Assembly: GCA_030431825.1 (NCBI GenBank)
Contig: JAUIIJ010000019.1
Location: forward strand, 1-64,000
DNA: 64,000 bases
Direction: 5' to 3'
Source of the DNA: Alphaproteobacteria bacterium
GTDB lineage: Bacteria > Pseudomonadota > Alphaproteobacteria > Rhodobacterales > Rhodobacteraceae
Shown here: piece after piece, positions 1 to 8,327 of the stretch
Layout: the number at the start of each line of letters is the position of its first letter
How positions within the stretch are numbered: the first letter of the stretch is position 1
Notes under the pieces: model-generated
The model's database searches: none
What the model saw: only the letters and a program-made list of their open reading frames with translations
What the model was told of the DNA's origin: nothing
Made by a program: the position numbers and the translations under genes

Positions 1-1
1 A

Positions 2-886
2 TCAGCGTCCTCTGTGCCATGTTTTGTTTTTGTTTTTGTTTATTCTGGCGGATGTGATGATGGCAGTGTAGATCGTGAAGCTGATGGGGTTTCTGGCGGC
101 GAGTTTGAGTTTCTGGGGGAGTGTGAGCGTCGGTTTGCCTTCGTTTTTCATGATTTCGGGGTAGCGTGTGGCGATTTCCCTGACGCCTGTGTCCTGTCTG
201 CGGCGCACGTTGATCAGGTTGCGCAGGCCTTCGACCACCGGCCATTGATAGCCTGCGGGCACGCCGATCCGTTCGTCGGGGGTGAATTGCAGCCTGACAT
301 AGGTGTCGTCCGAGATGACCTCGGGAAACGCGCCCCATCTCGCGCGCCCGGCGGCATTCACCGCGAACACGCCGCATCCCGGCACGCCCCGTGTCATGAA
401 GGGCACCTGGCGGTAGATGCGGGCATAGGCGCGGCTGATCCAGCTCTGCGCGGTCATCCGCACCCGGCCGCTTGCATAGCGCGGCTGATCGCAGCTCAGC
501 ACCGTGCGGAGCTGCGCGAGGAGGGCCGGCTCCACGACCACGTCGGCATCGAGGTAGACGCGGATCGGCGCGTCAAGGCGGGCATCGCCGGCATTGAGCG
601 CCGCCAGCTTGCCGCCCTGGCGGCGTTCGATCACCAGCAGCTCCCAGCCGCGCGCGGCAAAATCCGCGGTCCGCGCCCGCGCGGCGTCGGCGGTCCTGTC
701 GGTGCAGCCATTGGCGACGACGATCACCCGGACCGGCGCGTCATCGTCCCACCGCGACGCGGCAAGGGCAGCCAGGCAGCCGCCGATCAGCTCCGCCTCG
801 TTGCTGGCCGGGATCAGCACGCCGAGGGCCGGCCCCGCGCCAGAGAGTGTGCCCGGGACTGTGCCGGTGAATGTCCTGTCGGTCAC
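2..886 (-). CDS. Family 2 glycosyltransferase, exopolysaccharide type
   Basis: This 294-residue protein has the GT-A fold signature of family 2 glycosyltransferases. The N-terminal strand LGVLIPASNEAE starts near residue 21, a DAD metal/nucleotide-sugar motif lies at 113-115, and an acidic DD pair sits at 193-194 (ISDDTY). It probably transfers a sugar from a nucleotide donor to a lipid-linked or polymer acceptor at the cytoplasmic face. It is the last visible gene of a leftward operon behind a CpsD-like kinase and a Wzz/GumC protein, so exopolysaccharide assembly is the likely role. The C-terminus ends in a repetitive NKNKNK stretch encoded by a simple TTTTTG repeat, an odd low-complexity tail. 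The stop codon lies at the very edge of the window. Donor and acceptor cannot be read from the sequence. Confidence 0.85.
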   Translation of the reverse strand: MTDRTFTGTVPGTLSGAGPALGVLIPASNEAELIGGCLAALAASRWDDDAPVRVIVVANGCTDRTADAARARTADFAARGWELLVIERRQGGKLAALNAGDARLDAPIRVYLDADVVVEPALLAQLRTVLSCDQPRYASGRVRMTAQSWISRAYARIYRQVPFMTRGVPGCGVFAVNAAGRARWGAFPEVISDDTYVRLQFTPDERIGVPAGYQWPVVEGLRNLINVRRRQDTGVREIATRYPEIMKNEGKPTLTLPQKLKLAARNPISFTIYTAIITSARINKNKNKTWHRGR

Positions 887-958
887 AACGAATCCTGCAG
901 TTGCAATATCCCTGGCATCCTGTTCTCCGTCGCCGTCCGGGCAACCGCCATTCTGCGG

Positions 959-1789
959 TCAGCTGCCGTAATCATAGGTCCCGGCATTCTCGGCATAGCG
1001 GCATTTGTTCAGCACGACGCCGACCAGGTTCGTCTGGGCCTCGAGATCCTGCTTGCACCGGGTCACCTCGTCCATTGTCGAGGATTCCGCCGCCGCGATC
1101 AGAAGGGTCGCATCGACCTGGTCGATAAAGGCCATCGTGTCATCCGCAACCAGCATCGGCGGCATGTCAAAGAGCATCACGTCCGGCCGGTAGAGCGTTT
1201 CGACCTGGTCGATCACATGCGCCGCGGCAACCCCCTGCAACAGCTCGGCCGAGTTCGGGGTCACGTGGCTGGTGGCCAGCGCCAGGTTGCGGCCATGACG
1301 CCGGATTTGCCCGGCCGCGGGGGCCGCGCCCGACAGGGCCGCGGCAAAATTCGTATCCGCCTGCAGCCGCATCATCCGGGCCAGGGACGGGCGCCGCAGG
1401 TCGAGCTCGATCACCATCACCCTGAGGTCGGACTGCCGCGCCAGGCTGAAGGCGAGGTTCAGGCAGATCGTCGACTTGCCACAGTCATTGCTGGGCGAGG
1501 TGATGGCGATCCGGCGCCAGTCATTGCTGCGCATCTCGTGCAGCAGCTTGGTGCGCATCACGTCGAACGGCGTGGCCTGGGGACCGGCCTGGTAGGTCAG
1601 GATCCGGTTGCGGGTGAGTATCCTGGGATTGACCTCGAAGGTCGCCAACCCCTGCCACAGCTCGGACAGGGCGGCATCGTTCCCGCCGGCCCCGCGGCCC
1701 CCCGCGGCCCGGGTCGGCCCGGTCCCCGGCTTTCCGCCGGCCTGGCGCTCCTTGCGGGCCTTGTCGATGGCGGCGCTGATACGTTCCAT
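959..1789 (-). CDS. CpsD/BY-kinase-like tyrosine-protein kinase of exopolysaccharide synthesis
   Basis: The 276-residue P-loop ATPase resembles bacterial tyrosine kinases (CpsD/ExoP C-terminal domain, MinD superfamily). A Walker A motif SPSNDCGKST lies near residues 98-107, a Walker A' VMVIELDLRRP near 125-134, and a Walker B DVMLFDMPP near 203-211. The C-terminus carries three clustered tyrosines (YAENAGTYDYGS), a short version of the autophosphorylated tail of this family. The Walker A has NDC where many relatives have PGE, but it keeps GKST. There is no membrane segment; the membrane partner is the Wzz/GumC protein encoded 3 bp upstream on the same strand. Together they would control polymer length and export. 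The lysine/arginine-rich N-terminus (about 1-30) may contact the partner. Confidence 0.85.
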   Translation of the reverse strand: MERISAAIDKARKERQAGGKPGTGPTRAAGGRGAGGNDAALSELWQGLATFEVNPRILTRNRILTYQAGPQATPFDVMRTKLLHEMRSNDWRRIAITSPSNDCGKSTICLNLAFSLARQSDLRVMVIELDLRRPSLARMMRLQADTNFAAALSGAAPAAGQIRRHGRNLALATSHVTPNSAELLQGVAAAHVIDQVETLYRPDVMLFDMPPMLVADDTMAFIDQVDATLLIAAAESSTMDEVTRCKQDLEAQTNLVGVVLNKCRYAENAGTYDYGS

Positions 1790-1792
1790 ATG

Positions 1793-3313
1793 CTATAACC
1801 CCGCCATTTTCCGCAGCTTGACCATGAGGATGTCGATCGGCATGACATAGCTGTGCACCAGGTATATCACCAGCGGCACGCTGATCGTGGCAATCAGCAG
1901 AATCACCGCGATCGTCAGGCGCCGCTTCAGGATCTGGCCCGGCGTCGTCATGTAGGGCAGGGTCATGAAGGGCTTGCTGCCCAGGGCCGTGGTCAGTTCG
2001 ACCGGGCGCCGGATCGACCGGTTCAGCAGTTCCATCAGAACGATCAGGCCCAGCCCGCCCGCCATGCCGCCCGCGACCCCCGCCGCCGCGATCAGCTTGC
2101 GATTGGGCGCCGCGGGGGATTCCGGCACGCTGGCCGGTTCGATCACCACGATCCGCTGACCCTTGGACAGCGCCTCGATCCGGTCGCCGGTGCGCGCCTC
2201 GCTCAGACCCTCGGTGGCCTGGTTGAACTGCGTCCGGATGTTCTCGTAGGTCCGCTCCAGCGTGCCCAGCGTGATAGCATTCTTCGGCGTCTCGTCGATC
2301 GAGGCGATCAGGGTCTTCATCTCGGCCTCGACCTGCTCCTTCTGCTCGGACAGGAAGGAGATCTGCCCGTCGATATCGGAAATCTGCAGGTCATAGGCCG
2401 TCACCAGCTCGCTGCTGCCGCTGTCGGGCCCGCTCCGGTTGCGTTCCTCCAGCGCGGCGATGCGCGCCCGCAGCGAGGTGATCCGCGGGTTCTCCGGCGC
2501 GTAGATCACCAGCGCCGCCGCCAGCTCGCCCTGCAATTCGCGCAGCAGCCGCTGCTCGGGCGACAGGCTCGCCTCGCTCAGATCGACCCGGCCGGTCTGC
2601 TCGAACAGTTCGGACAGGCGCGCCCGCCGTTCGGTCAGCGAGGCGAATTCGCGATTGATCTGCAGGATGCGCTCCTGCAGCGCCGAGACCCGGTTGCGAC
2701 GATACTCGAGACTTTCGGGCAGCGCATCCTTGTGCTCCAGCTTGAACTCCAGGATGCGCGCCCCCTGCGCCGCCAGGTCCGAATCCAGCCGCGCCACCTC
2801 GTTCTCGAAGAAATCCAGCGTCTGCCGCGTCACCTCGGTGCGCAGCTCGACATTCTGCTGCAGAACCTGCGTCATCAGCTCGTTGGCCACCTGCGACGCG
2901 GTCACCGCCGCCGGCGCCTCGAACGAGATGAAGATCAGCCCGGTCCGGTCCAGCCGGTCCGGAATGTCGATCCGCGTCCGGTTGCGCATGTCGTTGACGA
3001 TCTCGTCCGCCGACATCTTGCCGATATCCTCGTAGACGTCGAACCTGCGCGCGATCTCCAGCAGGTTCGCACGGGTCAGCAGCCGCTGCTGGATGACGCG
3101 CAGCAATTCATAGGATTCCGCCCGCACCGTCGACGCCGCAAGATCGTCCGGAATCTGCGGCGATTCCACCAGAAGCCGCGCCTGCGCCACATAGACCTTG
3201 GGCAGCGTCACAGCCAGAAAAACACCCGTCGTCGCGAGGATCAGGAACACCAGCAGAAAATAATGAATGCGCCGCAGGAACAGCGAAAGATAAAACTTAA
3301 CGTCTGGGATCAT
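1793..3313 (-). CDS. Wzz/GumC-family polysaccharide chain-length determinant
   Basis: This 506-residue inner-membrane protein has the architecture of polysaccharide co-polymerases. It has a short cytoplasmic N-terminus, a first transmembrane helix at about 15-35, a long periplasmic region rich in heptad-like charged helices (coiled coil, about 150-380), a proline-rich stretch EPASVPESPAAP before the second helix, and a second transmembrane helix near 465-485. It sets chain length or gates export of an exopolysaccharide. It has no fused kinase domain, which is supplied by the next gene. It is the first gene of the leftward Wzz-kinase-glycosyltransferase operon; an AAGG element about 9 nt upstream supports the ATG at 3313. 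The AT-rich 3314-3450 stretch upstream is the likely promoter region. Confidence 0.88.
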   Translation of the reverse strand: MIPDVKFYLSLFLRRIHYFLLVFLILATTGVFLAVTLPKVYVAQARLLVESPQIPDDLAASTVRAESYELLRVIQQRLLTRANLLEIARRFDVYEDIGKMSADEIVNDMRNRTRIDIPDRLDRTGLIFISFEAPAAVTASQVANELMTQVLQQNVELRTEVTRQTLDFFENEVARLDSDLAAQGARILEFKLEHKDALPESLEYRRNRVSALQERILQINREFASLTERRARLSELFEQTGRVDLSEASLSPEQRLLRELQGELAAALVIYAPENPRITSLRARIAALEERNRSGPDSGSSELVTAYDLQISDIDGQISFLSEQKEQVEAEMKTLIASIDETPKNAITLGTLERTYENIRTQFNQATEGLSEARTGDRIEALSKGQRIVVIEPASVPESPAAPNRKLIAAAGVAGGMAGGLGLIVLMELLNRSIRRPVELTTALGSKPFMTLPYMTTPGQILKRRLTIAVILLIATISVPLVIYLVHSYVMPIDILMVKLRKMAGL

Positions 3314-3456
3314 TCCGATACGCCTTCACTCCGGCCCGACGAAACATCGCACCAATAAACACAAACATCCAATACAGAACAAGAACATGAACACATATTC
3401 CAAAATAGGTAAATACGGTCCTTCACCCTGCCTCGGCCCTGCGCGTAAAAATGACA

Positions 3457-3489
3457 GCGCCCCCGTGGATACCAGATCCACGGGGGCGC
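3457..3489 (-). terminator. Rho-independent terminator of acnB
   Basis: A perfect 14-bp inverted repeat (arms GCGCCCCCGTGGAT and its complement, 5-nt loop ACCAG) lies 24 bp past the acnB stop codon. Read on the minus strand the hairpin is followed within a few bases by a run of five T, as expected for intrinsic termination of leftward transcription. Confidence 0.85.
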
Positions 3490-3513
3490 GACACAGCAGG
3501 ATCAGCCAGACTG

Positions 3514-6303
3514 TCAGAAATGCACCGAAAGCGTATCGAGCGGCTTTTGCACCGGCGGGGCGAACTTGGTCAGATCGATACCCTGCACCGCGGTCTTGTA
3601 TTCGTCCAGCGTGGGCGTGCGGCCCAGGATCGCGGACAGGACAACCACAGGGGTCGAGGCCAGCAGCGATTCGCCGGTCTTGTCCTCGGCGTCCTCGACA
3701 ACCCGGCCCTTGAACAGACGTGTGGATGTCGCCAGTACCGTATCGCCCCTTGCCGCCTTTTCCTGGTTCCCCATGCACAGGTTGCAGCCCGGGCGTTCGA
3801 GATACAGGATATTCTCGTATTCGGTGCGCGCCGTAACCTTGGGGGCGTTGTCGTCAAACTCGAAGCCCGAGTATTTCTGCAACACTTCCCAGTCGCCCTC
3901 TTCCTTGAGCTCGTCGATGATGTTGTAGGTTGGCGCCGCAACAACCAGCGGCGCCTTGAACTCGACCTTTTCACCGGCCTTCTCGAGATTGCGCAGCATC
4001 TGTGCGACGATCTTGACGTCGCCCTTGTGCACCATGCACGAGCCGACAAACCCAAGGTCCACTTTCTTCTCTGCCTTGTAATACGAAATCGGGCGGATGG
4101 TATCATGGGTATAACGCTTGGAGACATCGGCGTTCTTGACGTCGGGATCGGCGATCATCGGTTCGTTGATCGCATCGAGATCCACCACCACTTCGGCAAA
4201 ATACTTCGCATTGTCATCCGGGGTCAGCGCAGGTTTTTCGCCGGATTTGATCTCGGCTATGCGCGCGTCGGCAATGGCGATCAGTTTGGCGAGCATGCCG
4301 TTCTCATGCTCCATGCCCTTGTCGATCATGATCTGGATACGGTGCTTGGCCAGTTCCAGCGACTCGATCAGTGTTTCGTCGTTCGAAATGCAGATCGAGG
4401 CCTTGGCCTTCATCTCGGCTGTCCAGTCGGTAAAGGTAAACGCCTGGTCGGCCAGCAGCGTCCCGATATGGACCTCGATGATCCGGCCCTGAAAGACGTT
4501 GTCGCCATGCTGTTGCAGCATCTGTTGTTGCGTTGCATGAACAACGTCCCGGAAGTCCATGTGATCGGCCATTTTTCCCGTGAACGTCACCTTGACGGAT
4601 TCCGGAATCGGCATCGACGCCTCGCCGGTGGCCAGCGCCAGTGCGACAGTGCCCGAGTCGGCACCGAACGCCACGCCCTTGGACATTCGCGTGTGGCTGT
4701 CGCCGCCGATGATGATCGCGCGGTCATCTACCGTGATGTCGTTCAAAACCTTGTGAATCACGTCGGTCATCGCGTGATACTTGCCCTTGGGGTCACGCCC
4801 GGTGACGAGGCCGAACTTGTTCATGAAGGCCATCAGCTTTGGCGTGTTCGCCTGCGCCTTGGCATCCCAGACGGATGCGGTGTGGCAACCCGACTGGTAA
4901 GCGCCGTCCACGACGGGCGACAGAACGGTGGCGGCCATCGCCTCGAGCTCCTGTGCGGTCATCGGACCGGTGGTGTCCTGCGAGCCGACGATGTTCACCT
5001 TGACGCGGACATCCGAACCCGCATGCAGCACCTTGCCCGGCGTCGCGCCCAGGGCATTGGCGTTGAAGATTTTCTCGACGGCGGTCAGGCCCTGACCGTC
5101 ATGCGACACCTCTTTGGAGGGCGCGAATACCGGTGCAGGCTCGACCCCCAGGATCCCGGCGGCGACGGTTTGCAGTTTCTTGCCAAAGACGACGGCATAA
5201 GAGCCGCCCGCCTTCATGAACTCCATCTTTTGCGGCGTGAAGGATGCGGACATGTCCGCCAGCTCTTCGCCGCTTTCGCTGTAGAGTTTCTTTTTCCTGG
5301 AATTGATCCTGAGAACCGTACCGGTTTCTACCGAGTATTTCTGTTCGAGGATCGGGTTGCCGTCATTGTTCAGGATCGGCTTGCCCTCTTCGTCGAGCTT
5401 CTTGACCCAGTTCTTGAGGTCGATGCCGATCCCGCCGGTGACGCCCACCGTGGTCAGGAAAATCGGCGAAATCCCGTTGGTGCCCGCCACGACCGGGGCG
5501 ATGTTGACGAAAGGCACATAGGGCGACGCCTGTTTGCCGGTCCAGAGCGCCACGTTGTTGACGCCCGACATGCGGCTCGAGCCGACACCCATCGTGCCCT
5601 TTTCCGCGATCAGCATGACCCGCTTGCCGGGGTGTTGCAGCTTGAGCTCTTCGATATGTTTCTGTGCGGCTTCGTCAATCATGCATTTCCCGTGCAATTC
5701 CCGGTCGGACCGGGAATGGGCCTGGTTGCCGGGAGACAGCAGATCGGTCGAGATGTCGCCCTCGGCAGCAATGAAGGTGACGACCTCGATTTCCTCGTCG
5801 ACCTCGGGCAGCTTGGTAAAGAACTCTGCCTGCGCATAGCTTTGCAGAATGTCCTTGGCGACGGGGTTGCCGCCCTCATATGCGGCCTTCAGCCGATCCG
5901 TGTCGGCCTCGTAGAGAAACACCTGTGTTTTCAGCACCTCTGCGGCCTGCGCTGCTGTGTCGGCATCCTCGCCCAACGCGAGATCCAACAGCACCGCAAC
6001 AGATGGCCCACCCTTCATGTGCGAGAGGAGTTCCAGAGCGAATTCGCCCGAGATCTCGTCAACCTGCGCTTCACCCAGCACGATTTCCTTGAGAAAACCG
6101 GCCTTTACACCGGCGGCGCTGGTCGTTCCGGGCAGCGTGTTGTAAATGAAGAAATTCAGCGCCTCGTCGCGATGCGGATGATCGGCGGTCCTGATGATCG
6201 AAATGATCTCGGCGGTCAGGGCTGCATCGTCAATCGGCTTGGGGTTCAGGCCCTGTGCCTTGCGCGAGTCGATCTCGTTGCGGTATTCGGTGTAGAGGTC
6301 CAT
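3514..6303 (-). CDS. acnB: Aconitate hydratase B (bifunctional 2-methylisocitrate dehydratase)
   Basis: This large protein (929 residues from the chosen start) matches AcnB in domain order: an N-terminal helical HEAT-like domain, the swivel domain before the core, and the catalytic [4Fe-4S] core. The three cluster-ligand cysteines are visible as GSCM (Cys756) and CNLC (Cys840, Cys843). Other core motifs are GGDSHTRMSKGVAFGADSG and GCHTASVWD. It isomerises citrate to isocitrate in the TCA cycle, and AcnB enzymes also act in the 2-methylcitrate cycle. The reading frame extends further upstream, but the ATG at 6303 has an AGGAG element just ahead and begins MDLYTEYRNEI, typical of the family. 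At about 930 residues it is longer than the E. coli enzyme. It appears monocistronic, with its own terminator and an upstream palindrome at 6386-6405. Confidence 0.95.
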   Translation of the reverse strand: MDLYTEYRNEIDSRKAQGLNPKPIDDAALTAEIISIIRTADHPHRDEALNFFIYNTLPGTTSAAGVKAGFLKEIVLGEAQVDEISGEFALELLSHMKGGPSVAVLLDLALGEDADTAAQAAEVLKTQVFLYEADTDRLKAAYEGGNPVAKDILQSYAQAEFFTKLPEVDEEIEVVTFIAAEGDISTDLLSPGNQAHSRSDRELHGKCMIDEAAQKHIEELKLQHPGKRVMLIAEKGTMGVGSSRMSGVNNVALWTGKQASPYVPFVNIAPVVAGTNGISPIFLTTVGVTGGIGIDLKNWVKKLDEEGKPILNNDGNPILEQKYSVETGTVLRINSRKKKLYSESGEELADMSASFTPQKMEFMKAGGSYAVVFGKKLQTVAAGILGVEPAPVFAPSKEVSHDGQGLTAVEKIFNANALGATPGKVLHAGSDVRVKVNIVGSQDTTGPMTAQELEAMAATVLSPVVDGAYQSGCHTASVWDAKAQANTPKLMAFMNKFGLVTGRDPKGKYHAMTDVIHKVLNDITVDDRAIIIGGDSHTRMSKGVAFGADSGTVALALATGEASMPIPESVKVTFTGKMADHMDFRDVVHATQQQMLQQHGDNVFQGRIIEVHIGTLLADQAFTFTDWTAEMKAKASICISNDETLIESLELAKHRIQIMIDKGMEHENGMLAKLIAIADARIAEIKSGEKPALTPDDNAKYFAEVVVDLDAINEPMIADPDVKNADVSKRYTHDTIRPISYYKAEKKVDLGFVGSCMVHKGDVKIVAQMLRNLEKAGEKVEFKAPLVVAAPTYNIIDELKEEGDWEVLQKYSGFEFDDNAPKVTARTEYENILYLERPGCNLCMGNQEKAARGDTVLATSTRLFKGRVVEDAEDKTGESLLASTPVVVLSAILGRTPTLDEYKTAVQGIDLTKFAPPVQKPLDTLSVHF

Positions 6304-6385
6304 GGGGTTTCTCCTAGGCGCAGATGGGTGCTGAAATGCGAAAACCGGCCTCTCCGATGCAGTCGGAGACCCGGATCGCCTTTCG

Positions 6386-6405
6386 TTGTATACCGCAGTA
6401 TACAA
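6386..6405. promoter_or_regulatory. Perfect palindrome upstream of acnB, candidate GntR-type operator
   Basis: The arms TTGTATAC and GTATACAA are perfectly complementary and separated by CGCA. The site lies about 83 bp upstream of the acnB start, where a promoter operator is expected. TTGTATACAA-like cores are typical of GntR-family (FCD) operators; the regulator is not identifiable here. Confidence 0.55.
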
Positions 6406-6579
6406 ACTGCGAGGGGGCCACAAGCCCATTCAGAGCGACCAGATGTCTCAGGTGTCAAAGGCCTTTCCCGCCGCGGTATTGGCAGACGCCGATCGGGCAT
6501 GTCCGGTCGCCACGTTTCAGATCGGTGTCAGGTCACAGGATGAAATGGGGGTGCGGGCCGCCCTGCCCGGTGGTCCCTG

Positions 6580-7593
6580 TCAAAGGCGTTCGAGGGTGGC
6601 GCGGGTTTTCGGCATCAGCGCAAGACTGGCCGACATGCGTTTGCGCCAGGCGGGTCCTTTCTCGCGTGCTTCGGCATAGGCGTCGCTCAGTTCGACCGGC
6701 CGCTCATCGGCCAGCACCTCGATCAGAAAGGCAGCCTGTGCCCGGTCCTTTCCCGATTTCGCCGAGTCCGGCCCGTCGCGCCGACGGTCTGCCACGATCA
6801 GCTTGTGAATGGCGAAACGTTCCGGGCGCGGCACCTGAACGAGCGATCCGTAGCGATAGAGGAACGGAACCTGCAGCGGTTCGGCAATGAGATAATTCAG
6901 ATGATGCAGGCTCTGCGCGCTGACGCCGAGTGACGGCAACTCTCGCAGGCCTTCCTCGTCGTCAAACGAGGGGGTCAGGAATTCGACCATCGTCTGCCGG
7001 TCGGTTTGCCGCCAACGCCAGACATGCCGGCGGTCGAGCGCGGGTACGGGGTCAAACCTGAGGTCGCCAAAGACCTCACCCAGCGGAGTCTCGACGCGGT
7101 CGTTGATGACGATCGAGAGGCGCTCGAAACTCGCGATGTCGATGTCGTCGGTCTGTGCCGCCGCATCAAACCCGATCCTGACGCCCAACTCGCCCTCGTA
7201 GCACAGAAAGGCGTTTGTCCCCACCAGCGTACCGCCCAGCCGAAACACACCGGTGCGGGCCATGGCGGATACGATTTGCCCGGTGTTGATATCCGCCATG
7301 CGCAGGCCCTCGGCCCGCAGGATGCGCATCAGCCGGGCGCGTTCCTTTTCCCGTATCCGATCCTGCCCGGCAAGCTCCTTGTGGCGGTGCAGCCTGCTCC
7401 GCAAATCTTCGCTGTCCTCTCCGATGTAACGGTCGATGGTCTGACGTCCCAGGCGATAATGGTCGTACCAGTAGGTCCTGGTGCCGACCGCTTTACGTTT
7501 CGGTGTGCCGATCAGCCCGGACACGGCACCATCCTTGAGATTTCGCAGCAGATCGATCCAGGCGCTGCGCGCGACCGGGCTCAGGTATTGCAT
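6580..7593 (-). CDS. GSU2403-family nucleotidyltransferase-fold protein (NTP_transf_8)
   Basis: This 337-residue protein resembles the family of stand-alone nucleotidyltransferase-fold proteins related to GSU2403. The N-terminal third is basic and helical. It is followed by the family block GTNAFLCYEGELGVRI (about 125-140) and the catalytic-type acidic motif DDIDIA (149-154). The remainder includes PRPERFAIHKLIV. The biochemical function of this family is unknown; a nucleotide transfer onto RNA or protein is only a fold-based expectation. It is a single gene on the minus strand, divergent from an ECF sigma factor. Its start codon is preceded by two closely similar inverted repeats, one overlapping the presumed ribosome-binding site, which suggests tight control. 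It could be an orphan toxin-like or accessory gene; no antitoxin-like partner is adjacent. Confidence 0.7.
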   Translation of the reverse strand: MQYLSPVARSAWIDLLRNLKDGAVSGLIGTPKRKAVGTRTYWYDHYRLGRQTIDRYIGEDSEDLRSRLHRHKELAGQDRIREKERARLMRILRAEGLRMADINTGQIVSAMARTGVFRLGGTLVGTNAFLCYEGELGVRIGFDAAAQTDDIDIASFERLSIVINDRVETPLGEVFGDLRFDPVPALDRRHVWRWRQTDRQTMVEFLTPSFDDEEGLRELPSLGVSAQSLHHLNYLIAEPLQVPFLYRYGSLVQVPRPERFAIHKLIVADRRRDGPDSAKSGKDRAQAAFLIEVLADERPVELSDAYAEAREKGPAWRKRMSASLALMPKTRATLERL

Positions 7594-7597
7594 GGAT

Positions 7598-7627
7598 TTA
7601 CCCCACGGGGAATTTCATGTGGGGTAA
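7598..7627. promoter_or_regulatory. Inverted repeat 1 at the nucleotidyltransferase start
   Basis: Perfect 9-bp arms TTACCCCAC and GTGGGGTAA are separated by 12 bp and begin 4 bp from the ATG. On the mRNA the GUGGGG arm is also the only Shine-Dalgarno-like sequence, so it could act either as a DNA operator or as a hairpin that hides the ribosome-binding site. Confidence 0.6.
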
Positions 7628-7644
7628 GTTATCAGATTTGCGCC

Positions 7645-7672
7645 TACCCCACAACAATTTTAACGTGGTGTA
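7645..7672. promoter_or_regulatory. Inverted repeat 2, second copy of the same operator-like motif
   Basis: The arms TACCCCAC and GTGGTGTA (one mismatch) are again separated by exactly 12 bp, with centres 46 bp from repeat 1. Same half-site and same spacing indicate a protein-binding site pair. It overlaps a weak leftward promoter candidate (TTGTTG, 18 bp, GATAAC on the minus strand). Confidence 0.55.
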
Positions 7673-7823
7673 CAAATGTGGCGGCGCCTGCCCGGACCGG
7701 GTGAGCAGAAAGATGATGCGGTTCGGACCATTTATCAACGGGCTGCGGCCTGTTTTGCGCCGGCGCGTATGGAGACCCTCTTGGCCGTTTGACTCGGCCC
7801 GGAGCCGGCGTCAGAGTCCCCGC

Positions 7824-8327
7824 ATGCCGACGCGCACAGATATTGAAATCCTGCTTCCTGAATTCCGTGCATATGCGCTGGCCATATGCGCATCGGCCAG
7901 TGATGCGGAGGACCTGATACAGGATGCAATCGAACGGGCGTTGCGCACGGATAGCAGGCCAGTGCGCATTGACGAGCTTCGGCCCTGGATGTTTCGCGTC
8001 ATCCGCAACCTGCATTACGACGAACTCCGTAAAAAGCGAGTGCGCAGGGAATATTTGGCCGCCGAGAGACGTCTCTCTGATGAAGCGGGGTCATCGGACG
8101 CGGCGCGCGATATTCTGGTCCGTCTTGCCTTTGGCAAATTACCGCCGGATATGCGCGAGGTTCTGTGCCTTGTGGACATAATGGGACTGAAATATGCGGA
8201 GGCGGCAGAGGTCATGAACGTCGCCAACGGCACAGTGATGAGCCGGGTCAGCCGGGCGCGAAAGGCGCTTCTGAAATTGGTGGATGGCGCCGAGGCGCGC
8301 GATGTTGCAGAGAAACGCGGACAATGA
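7824..8327 (+). CDS. ECF-type RNA polymerase sigma factor
   Basis: From the ATG at 7824 the protein is 167 residues, the normal size for an extracytoplasmic-function sigma factor. Region 2 is visible as the block containing DAEDLIQDAIERAL and RPWMFRVIRNLHYDELRKK. Region 4 is visible as LPPDMREVLCLVDIMGLKYAEAAEVM followed by the helix-turn-helix recognition segment NGTVMSRVSRARKAL. It would redirect RNA polymerase to a small stress regulon. The frame is open further upstream (to 7617), but that extension is arginine-rich and has no sigma-factor similarity; no strong ribosome-binding site decides the start. The stop overlaps the start of the next gene by 4 bp (ATGA), so it is co-translated with its probable anti-sigma factor. 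Confidence 0.88.
   Translation: MPTRTDIEILLPEFRAYALAICASASDAEDLIQDAIERALRTDSRPVRIDELRPWMFRVIRNLHYDELRKKRVRREYLAAERRLSDEAGSSDAARDILVRLAFGKLPPDMREVLCLVDIMGLKYAEAAEVMNVANGTVMSRVSRARKALLKLVDGAEARDVAEKRGQ

Noticed and set aside
1-1798. Plus-strand frame of about 590 codons over the glycosyltransferase and kinase genes
   Set aside because: Both minus-strand genes have full family motifs. The plus frame crosses their boundary and is low-complexity in composition.
3451-6543. Very long open frame (over 1000 codons) on the plus strand across acnB
   Set aside because: It mirrors the acnB codons on the opposite strand. The translation is arginine/histidine-rich without domain similarity, and GC-rich DNA gives such frames routinely.
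7599-7619. Six-codon leader frame (ATG ... TAA) inside the hairpin before the nucleotidyltransferase
   Set aside because: It is created by the inverted repeat sequence itself and has no ribosome-binding site, so chance is the simpler explanation.
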